64,000 nucleotides of DNA, from contig JAIUNZ010000010.1 in the NCBI GenBank assembly GCA_020161455.1, positions 1 to 64,000 on the forward strand, in the 5' to 3' direction. The translations under genes and the position numbers were made by a program. The first letter of the stretch is position 1. The number at the start of each line of letters is the position of its first letter. Shown here piece after piece: positions 58,689 to 64,000 of the stretch. The notes under the pieces are model-generated. The model was not told the DNA's origin. It made no database searches and was given only the letters and a program-made list of their open reading frames with translations. The DNA is from Bacteroidota bacterium (lineage in GTDB: Bacteria > Bacteroidota > Bacteroidia > Flavobacteriales > Flavobacteriaceae).

Positions 58689-61235
58689 TTAGAACGGATA
58701 ATTTATCCCAATATTTAATACTGATTTATCGAATCGAATGTCTTTAAACCATTTTTCATTTTCGGGATTTGCAGGATTATACGTTTTAAATCCAAAGTCA
58801 GTTCTTAATACAAAGAAGTTAAAATCGTATCGCAATCCGAAACCAGTTCCAACCGCAATATCTTTTAAGGAGTTTACACCACTAAAAACGGATTTTTCAT
58901 TTGAAATATTGTCTAAAACGTTCCATATATTACCTGCATCTACAAAAACAGCACTGTATAAGTTTCCAAATACATTAAATCTGAATTCGCTACTAAGTGT
59001 TAGTTTCATATTGGCTTCGTTAAAATCCAAAATACTTTCACTTGAACCAGGTCCAAGACTGTAAGATTGCCAAGCTCGAATATCATTAGATCCTCCACCA
59101 AAATAACTTCTTGAAAATGGAATGCTATTTGAGTTTCCATAAGGAATGGCTATACCAAAAAATCCTTTGACAGCAAAAACTTGTTTGCTTGATAAACCCC
59201 AATGGCGAATGTATTCTAGTTCTGATTTTATATATTGAGAATATTCAACTTCAAAAAATGTGTTGGCACCTGATTGGCTTTTTAATTGTTTGGAAATTCT
59301 TGAAAATAAAGACAATAAATTTCCTGCACTTTCAAATTTTGTTTTAAAGGCATAAAAATTATTATCAAATATATCCTTTTTTGATGTTTTAGAGTAAGTA
59401 ATATTTGAAGAAAAAATCAAATTATTTTCAGTAAGTCTTACTCTTCTTTCTAATATACTTAAAACAGATTTTAAGTCAACGGTAGAGAGATTAAGACTTG
59501 GGTCTGTAAAAGCAGCAACTAAAAAACCACTTGTTCCGTCATCAATTTTTAAATTTCCATTAGCATCTAAGAAATCTGTACTTACAGGATAATTTTGTGC
59601 AATATCATTTAGTGCGTTATAGGAAGAAGTATAAATATTAAAGTAATTTGTTGGATTTAAGTTTTTTACAAATTGAATATTTATCAAGTCAAATTTAAAA
59701 CTTACGTTTCTTTTTGGCGTCCAATTGTATGTAAATGAGCTTGTAAAATTTTGTTTATCTAAACCAACATTTCTTTGCTTCGCATATCCAACACTCAAAG
59801 TAGTATATGGAATCATTCTTTTGGGTATTATCTTTTCCGTTTTAAATGGTAAAATCAATTTTGGGAAGTTTAATTTGGCATCAATCCCAATTTCAGATAT
59901 ATTGAAGAAATTATCATTAGGATTCGCTAAATCTCTTGAGGAACCAATATTTCCTCTAAAGCCTAAATCAAATGTTTCGGTACCATTAAAAACATTTCGA
60001 ATACTTAAAAATGTAGTTCCTGAAATACCAAAATCTTGAATATTTGAATGTGTAAAATCGGTTGAAAAACCAAAAGTATATTTTTTTCTAGGAGTTAAAT
60101 AAATGTTGGCAATTAGTCCGTTTTGATCATTTTTATCTTCAACATATTGTATTAATGGATAATTAAAAACTTTCAAATTTGTTAAATATCGAGAAGTTAT
60201 AGCCGTTTTAAAGTCTGAAAAATAGTTGTCTTTAGCAATAAAAACACCATTTGTTATTGATTTTAATCTGTATTTCAATTTGTTAACACTGTATATATTG
60301 AAATTTTTATAAACAGCACTATCTGTTATTTTTGCATTTGGATTTGCCGTACTATGATCGGTAAAAATATTGACTCTATTAATTTTATATAATTTAAAAG
60401 GGGAAATCACGGTAGAATCATTTACTCTTGAAACTTCATCGTCAATTAAAATAGTAATTTTTGGTTTGTGTCCTCTTTTTATAGTATCAATTTCATAATT
60501 GATATAGTTTTGTTGAAATTTGAAAGCACCATTATTTCTAAAATCTTCTGTAATTCTATTGCGTTCGTTTTCAAAATTGTTTCTATTGAATTGATCTCCA
60601 ACTTTAATATAGCTATTGTTTTTCTTTTCTTGATAGATAGAATCCAAAACTTTGGTAGTAATTATTGTTGCTATTGAATCAATAATATATGGCTTTCCTT
60701 TAGTTACACTATAGTTCAATTTTGCTTTTTTGGCAGCAATCGTGTCAATAGTAAACTTTGCTTTTGCATCAAAATAACCAATATTTGAATAATACAATCG
60801 TAATCTTCGCAATGATTTTTTAGTACTAGCCGTATCAAGAATGACTGGTGCTTCGCCTGTTTTCATCAAAAAATTATGAATACCAGAGTACCAAAAGGAT
60901 TCTCCCAAGCGTTTTACTTGTTTTCTGGAAAGCCATTTTGATTTTCGATAATACTTTTTTGGATTGTTAATAAATTTTGCTCTATAAATAGAATCCGTTT
61001 TTTGCTTGGCTAAATTGTATATATTTAAGCGTAATTTGTATCCAAGAATAGAGCTGTTTTGTTTTTGATACAATTGATTAAAAACTTCTTCCGATTTTTC
61101 TTTTTGCTCATCAACCTCAATCGTATTATTTACAAGGAGTTTTTTTCCATCGGGAACTCTTTTTGTTGTATTACAACTGAAAAGGAATAATCCTGATAGA
61201 ATAATAAATACTATTTTTGTGCAGTTAAATTTCAA
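58689..61235 (-). CDS. tamL: TamL-type BamA/TamA family outer-membrane lipoprotein
   Basis: About 848 aa. N-terminal lipoprotein signal (IVFIILSGLFLFSC), POTRA-like repeats (about 25-330), and a C-terminal BamA/Surface_Ag barrel (about 420-848; SYFGGGSNDIRAWQSYSLGP, VGTGFGLRYDFNFFVLRTDFGFKTY). A TamA relative carrying a lipid anchor is the Bacteroidota TamL pattern, an envelope lipid-transport partner of TamB. No tamB is in the window. Both possible starts are TTG (61244 and 61235); the later one leaves a more usual leader after the -7 box (61261-61254). Confidence 0.82.
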   Translation of the reverse strand: MKFNCTKIVFIILSGLFLFSCNTTKRVPDGKKLLVNNTIEVDEQKEKSEEVFNQLYQKQNSSILGYKLRLNIYNLAKQKTDSIYRAKFINNPKKYYRKSKWLSRKQVKRLGESFWYSGIHNFLMKTGEAPVILDTASTKKSLRRLRLYYSNIGYFDAKAKFTIDTIAAKKAKLNYSVTKGKPYIIDSIATIITTKVLDSIYQEKKNNSYIKVGDQFNRNNFENERNRITEDFRNNGAFKFQQNYINYEIDTIKRGHKPKITILIDDEVSRVNDSTVISPFKLYKINRVNIFTDHSTANPNAKITDSAVYKNFNIYSVNKLKYRLKSITNGVFIAKDNYFSDFKTAITSRYLTNLKVFNYPLIQYVEDKNDQNGLIANIYLTPRKKYTFGFSTDFTHSNIQDFGISGTTFLSIRNVFNGTETFDLGFRGNIGSSRDLANPNDNFFNISEIGIDAKLNFPKLILPFKTEKIIPKRMIPYTTLSVGYAKQRNVGLDKQNFTSSFTYNWTPKRNVSFKFDLINIQFVKNLNPTNYFNIYTSSYNALNDIAQNYPVSTDFLDANGNLKIDDGTSGFLVAAFTDPSLNLSTVDLKSVLSILERRVRLTENNLIFSSNITYSKTSKKDIFDNNFYAFKTKFESAGNLLSLFSRISKQLKSQSGANTFFEVEYSQYIKSELEYIRHWGLSSKQVFAVKGFFGIAIPYGNSNSIPFSRSYFGGGSNDIRAWQSYSLGPGSSESILDFNEANMKLTLSSEFRFNVFGNLYSAVFVDAGNIWNVLDNISNEKSVFSGVNSLKDIAVGTGFGLRYDFNFFVLRTDFGFKTYNPANPENEKWFKDIRFDKSVLNIGINYPF

Positions 61236-61269
61236 AGGAAGCAATTATAAATTCAAAAATACATTTTTT

Positions 61270-61998
61270 ATGGTTAGTAAAAACCAAATAAAATTGATAA
61301 ATAGTCTTCAGCAAAAAAAATATCGAATTGAACACCAGCTTTTCATTGCAGAAGGTGTAAAAGTAATTCAAGAATTGCTACAATCAAATAGTGTATTAGA
61401 ACATTTATTTGCTACAAATGACTCTTTTTCTACTTTTAAAGTTCAAGCAAAAACAGAAATTACTACTCAAGAAATGAAGAAAATTTCGGGACTTTCTTCG
61501 CCAAGTTCTTGTTTGGCTTTATTTCGAATTCCAAAACCAACGAATATCAATCCTATGGGCTTAATTGTGGCTTTAGACGCCATTCGTGATCCTGGTAATT
61601 TAGGCACCATTGTGCGTCTTTGTGATTGGTTTGGTGTTACTCAAATCGTTTGTTCAAATTCAACTGTTGATTTGTATAATCCCAAAGTAGTACAAGCTAC
61701 TATGGGTTCAATAGCAAGGGTAAATGTAAATTATTTGGATTTAAAGACCTTTATTATCGAAAGTAATTTGCCTGTTTTTGGTACTTTTATGGATGGAGCA
61801 ACTATTTATAACGAAAAGTTACCCAAAGATGGAATCATTGTTTTTGGTAACGAAGCCAATGGAATCTCCTTAGAAATTGAAAAAAATGTTAAAAATAAAA
61901 TAGCTATTCCCCAATTTGGAAGTATTCAAAAAACAGAAAGTTTAAATGTGGCAACAGCAATGGCAATTGTGTTGAGTGAATTCAGAAGAAATGATTAA
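61270..61998 (+). CDS. TrmH/SpoU-family RNA 2'-O-methyltransferase
   Basis: 242 aa from ATG 61270. N-terminal substrate-binding domain (about 1-85: SKNQIKLINSLQQKKYRIEH, FIAEGVKVIQELL) and SPOUT domain with trefoil knot (IVALDAIRDPGNLGTIVRLCDWFG, VFGNEANGISLEIE, IPQFGSIQKTESLNVATAMAIVL). Methylates rRNA or tRNA ribose; exact site unknown. Divergent from tamL; its 3' end overlaps porT by 4 bp. Confidence 0.9.
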   Translation: MVSKNQIKLINSLQQKKYRIEHQLFIAEGVKVIQELLQSNSVLEHLFATNDSFSTFKVQAKTEITTQEMKKISGLSSPSSCLALFRIPKPTNINPMGLIVALDAIRDPGNLGTIVRLCDWFGVTQIVCSNSTVDLYNPKVVQATMGSIARVNVNYLDLKTFIIESNLPVFGTFMDGATIYNEKLPKDGIIVFGNEANGISLEIEKNVKNKIAIPQFGSIQKTESLNVATAMAIVLSEFRRND

Positions 61999-62699
61999 TG
62001 AAATGTAAAATTGATTAATATTGCTCTGGTTTTCATCGATTGAATATTTCCTGTCCAAGGAGAATTTGGGTCATTATCTCGAATTAATTCATCATTAAGA
62101 CCAAAAACACCCCGAATTGAAGGCGAAAATTTAAAATATTCAAAATATAAATCAACCCCAAAACCAAGTTCGTAGTTTTGTGTCCACGATTTTACTCTAA
62201 ATCTTTGCTGAAGGTTATCATCATCAGATTTTGAATTACTTGACAAATTCAAAGTAGCAGAAACTCCACCTACTAAGTATGGACGAATGTTTCCTGTTCT
62301 TAGGGAAGAGAATTTTAGCAACAAAGGAAAGTTGATGTAAGTTGCTTTTACTTCTCGAAGACCATCTCTATCGTTGGTAAATTGAGAATATGTTATTGTT
62401 CTTGAGGCATAATATAGTCCTGGCTCAAATCGTAAGCTCACATATTCGTGCAAACGCAAATCGCCAACTAAACCCACATTAAAGCCTGTTTGCCCTTTTA
62501 TGTCAATATTATTTTGTTCTACTTTGTAATCTGTTTTAAAATCAAAACTGCTAAATCCAAGAAAATATCCCCAGTAAACTCTCTGTTTGTCAAAGTTTTC
62601 TAAATTTACAATTGGATCTTTGGAAAACATACCTTTTCCAAATTGCGCATGCAATTGAGATGTTGTAGAGATAAGAATTAAAAAAAATAATTTTTTCAT
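61995..62699 (-). CDS. porT: T9SS outer-membrane protein PorT
   Basis: 234 aa from ATG 62699. Signal peptide MKKLFFLILISTTSQLHAQ, then an eight-stranded-type beta-barrel (YWGYFLGFSSFDFKTDYK, LVGDLRLHEYVSLRFEPGLY, YINFPLLLKFSS, SPSIRGVFGLNDELI). The motif FSKDPIVNLENFDKQRVYWGYFLG is typical of PorT/SprT (quoted here only in part by its key residues DPI, NFDKQ, WGYFLG). PorT is required for T9SS. Nine bp... gap to menG is 23 bp, and the menG-porT pairing is usual in Flavobacteriaceae. Confidence 0.87.
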   Translation of the reverse strand: MKKLFFLILISTTSQLHAQFGKGMFSKDPIVNLENFDKQRVYWGYFLGFSSFDFKTDYKVEQNNIDIKGQTGFNVGLVGDLRLHEYVSLRFEPGLYYASRTITYSQFTNDRDGLREVKATYINFPLLLKFSSLRTGNIRPYLVGGVSATLNLSSNSKSDDDNLQQRFRVKSWTQNYELGFGVDLYFEYFKFSPSIRGVFGLNDELIRDNDPNSPWTGNIQSMKTRAILINFTFH

Positions 62700-62722
62700 T
62701 AGTAGGCTTTGCAAAGTTTTAA

Positions 62723-63454
62723 TTATTTTTTTGTTGCTGTATAAATTGTTGCAACACCAAATGTTTGTGGTAACGCTTTACATTCTATAAACGAAACTTT
62801 GCGTAAAATATTGTTTAATTTTTCACCAAAAGGAAAATTTGCGGCAGAAGTTGACAAATAACTGTAAGCGGATTTGTCTTTAGAAAAGATTTTCCCAATA
62901 ATTGGCAATATCATTTTTGAGTAAAAATAGTAGCCTTGTTTGAAAGGAAATTTGGTTGGCACCGAAGTTTCAAGAATTACAAAAATTCCATTGGGCTTCA
63001 AAACACGATAAATTTCGGCTAAACCTTTTTCTAATGTTTCAAAATTTCGGATTCCAAAGGAAACCGTAATCGCATCGAAAGTATTGTCTTCAAAAGGGAT
63101 ATTCTCGCTATCAGCTTGAATCATCTCTATTTTATTGGAAAGATTTTTTTGATTGATTTTTTGTTTGCCAATTTCGAGCATTCCTGCTGAGAGGTCTAAA
63201 CCAACGATTTTTTCAGCTGTAGAATCTGCCATCATAATGACCAAATCTCCTGTTCCGGTAGCAATGTCTAAAATAGTTTTTGGATTTTTATCTGCTACTA
63301 ATTGTACTACTTTTTTTCTCCATTTTACATCGATTCCTAAAGAAATAACACGATTTAATTCATCGTAATTCCCCGAAATATTATCAAACATTTGAGTAAC
63401 TTGTTCTTTTTTTCCTAAATCAGAATCTTTATAAGGTGTTATCTGCTTTGACAT
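62723..63454 (-). CDS. menG: Demethylmenaquinone methyltransferase
   Basis: 243 aa. UbiE/MenG-type SAM methyltransferase: [20 protein letters not shown], motif [54 protein letters not shown]. Flavobacteria use menaquinone, so MenG (last menaquinone step) is the likely role. -7 box TATATTTG at 63476-63469. Leads the unit with porT. Confidence 0.93.
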   Translation of the reverse strand: MSKQITPYKDSDLGKKEQVTQMFDNISGNYDELNRVISLGIDVKWRKKVVQLVADKNPKTILDIATGTGDLVIMMADSTAEKIVGLDLSAGMLEIGKQKINQKNLSNKIEMIQADSENIPFEDNTFDAITVSFGIRNFETLEKGLAEIYRVLKPNGIFVILETSVPTKFPFKQGYYFYSKMILPIIGKIFSKDKSAYSYLSTSAANFPFGEKLNNILRKVSFIECKALPQTFGVATIYTATKK

Positions 63455-63504
63455 TGTGTAATTTTATGCAAATATAAAGTATATTATTTACAAATTTTTA
63501 TATT

Positions 63505-63993
63505 CTATTCGGTCTTTCTGCTATAGGTTAAAAAGGTAAAATCAAAGTTATGCTTGTTGTCTTTTGGATGAAATTCTTCAAATTCTAATTGCCATAAATC
63601 CATATTCAGTTTTGGGAAATACGTATCTGCTTCAAAAGTATGATGCACACGAGTCAGTTCAAGTTTGTCTGCTAAATTTATAGATTGATTATAGATTTCA
63701 CCACCGCCAATTATATAAATAGCTTCATCGATTGGACATGCAGCAATTCCATCTTTAATAGAGTTAACAATGATGCAATCTTTTGGCGCATAATTTTTTT
63801 GTCGGGTGACAATCACATGTGTTCTATTTGGTAGTGGTTTTGGAAAACTTTCAAATGTTTTTCTTCCCATTATAATAAAGTGACCCGAAGTTATCGCTTT
63901 AAATCTTTTAAAATCATCTGGCAAATGCCAAATCAATTGGTTATCTTTTCCTAACTCGTTGTTTTCGCCAATGGCTGCAATAAGTGTAATCAT
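63505..63993 (-). CDS. folA: Dihydrofolate reductase
   Basis: 162 aa. Reduces dihydrofolate to tetrahydrofolate. Motifs IAAIGENNELGKDNQLIWHLPDD (key residues: Leu/Trp of LIWHLPDDFKRFK, catalytic Asp at about 27), HFIIMGRKTFESFPKPLPNR, YIIGGGEIYNQSI and TFEADTYFPKL. Full length; 7 bp from the window end. Confidence 0.95.
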   Translation of the reverse strand: MITLIAAIGENNELGKDNQLIWHLPDDFKRFKAITSGHFIIMGRKTFESFPKPLPNRTHVIVTRQKNYAPKDCIIVNSIKDGIAACPIDEAIYIIGGGEIYNQSINLADKLELTRVHHTFEADTYFPKLNMDLWQLEFEEFHPKDNKHNFDFTFLTYSRKTE

Positions 63994-64000
63994 TCGTTTG

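Noticed and set aside
1-64000. tRNA, rRNA, insertion sequence, prophage or integron
   Set aside because: No tRNA T-loop signature with matching arms, no transposase or integrase reading frame and no terminal inverted repeats were found by eye; a tRNAscan and IS search would be decisive.

Overview
The window looks like chromosomal DNA from a member of the Flavobacteriaceae, probably Flavobacterium. The DNA is AT-rich. Two proteins carry type IX secretion (T9SS) type A C-terminal sorting domains. gldA (gliding motility) and porT (T9SS) are present. Promoters fit the Bacteroidota pattern TTG-N17-23-TAnnTTTG, and Shine-Dalgarno sites are not evident. GLPGLI proteins, a split B12-dependent methionine synthase and menaquinone methylation also fit this group. 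I see no prophage, insertion sequence, CRISPR array, rRNA or tRNA. Almost all of the window is core-genome housekeeping and cell-envelope content.

Layout. 0.2-4.3 kb: LolC/E-type permease, divergent from a NamZ-like exo-muramidase, then small proteins and a methyltransferase. 4.3-6.6 kb: a T9SS-secreted propeller protein, a DUF2059 protein and queE. 6.6-12.4 kb: a seven-gene minus-strand operon exbB-exbD-exbD-tonB-small membrane protein-PstS-like lipoprotein-TPR protein, ended by a strong hairpin. 12.7-15.1 kb: HerA-like ATPase, DUF486 protein, cupin. 15.1-22.4 kb: kmo, penicillin-acylase family protein, glycine-zipper lipoprotein, arginase-family protein coupled to kynU. 22.5-29.4 kb: queA, a LamG/T9SS protein, an unlisted 33-codon membrane ORF, and a LytS/LytTR-type two-component system. 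29.4-39.8 kb: aroA, MazG-like protein, a pair of DUF3857/transglutaminase proteins, dtd, Pr6Pr protein, rsgA, DAHP synthase-chorismate mutase, gldA. 39.8-48.3 kb: DUF2807 protein, PagL-like deacylase, then a methionine/SAM cluster. 48.4-55.8 kb: HTTM-like membrane protein, outer-membrane barrel plus two GLPGLI proteins, deoxynucleoside kinase. 55.8-64 kb: AhpD-like protein, accD, fbaA, TamL, TrmH-type methyltransferase, porT, menG, folA.

Two regions stand out. (1) In 25.39-25.77 kb a 31-bp element, made of two direct half-sites 21 bp apart and resembling LytTR-regulator sites, occurs twice (26/31 identical). Each copy lies 28-29 bp upstream of a -7 box, one serving the LamG/T9SS gene and the other the 33-aa membrane ORF. 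The adjacent kinase/LytTR-regulator operon is the obvious candidate controller. (2) In 46.64-47.06 kb two structurally different SAM riboswitches lie back to back: a SAM-I aptamer reads left into metH(N)-metH(C)-metF, and a SAM-II-like aptamer reads right into metK. Each has visible alternative pairings.

Other oddities: imperfect 7-8 bp tandem repeats recur in spacers and, in frame, inside aroA (three times) and metH. AccD has lost all four zinc-ribbon cysteines. One of the paired transglutaminase-like proteins has lost its catalytic Cys and His. The promoters of gldA and DAHP synthase are interlocked.
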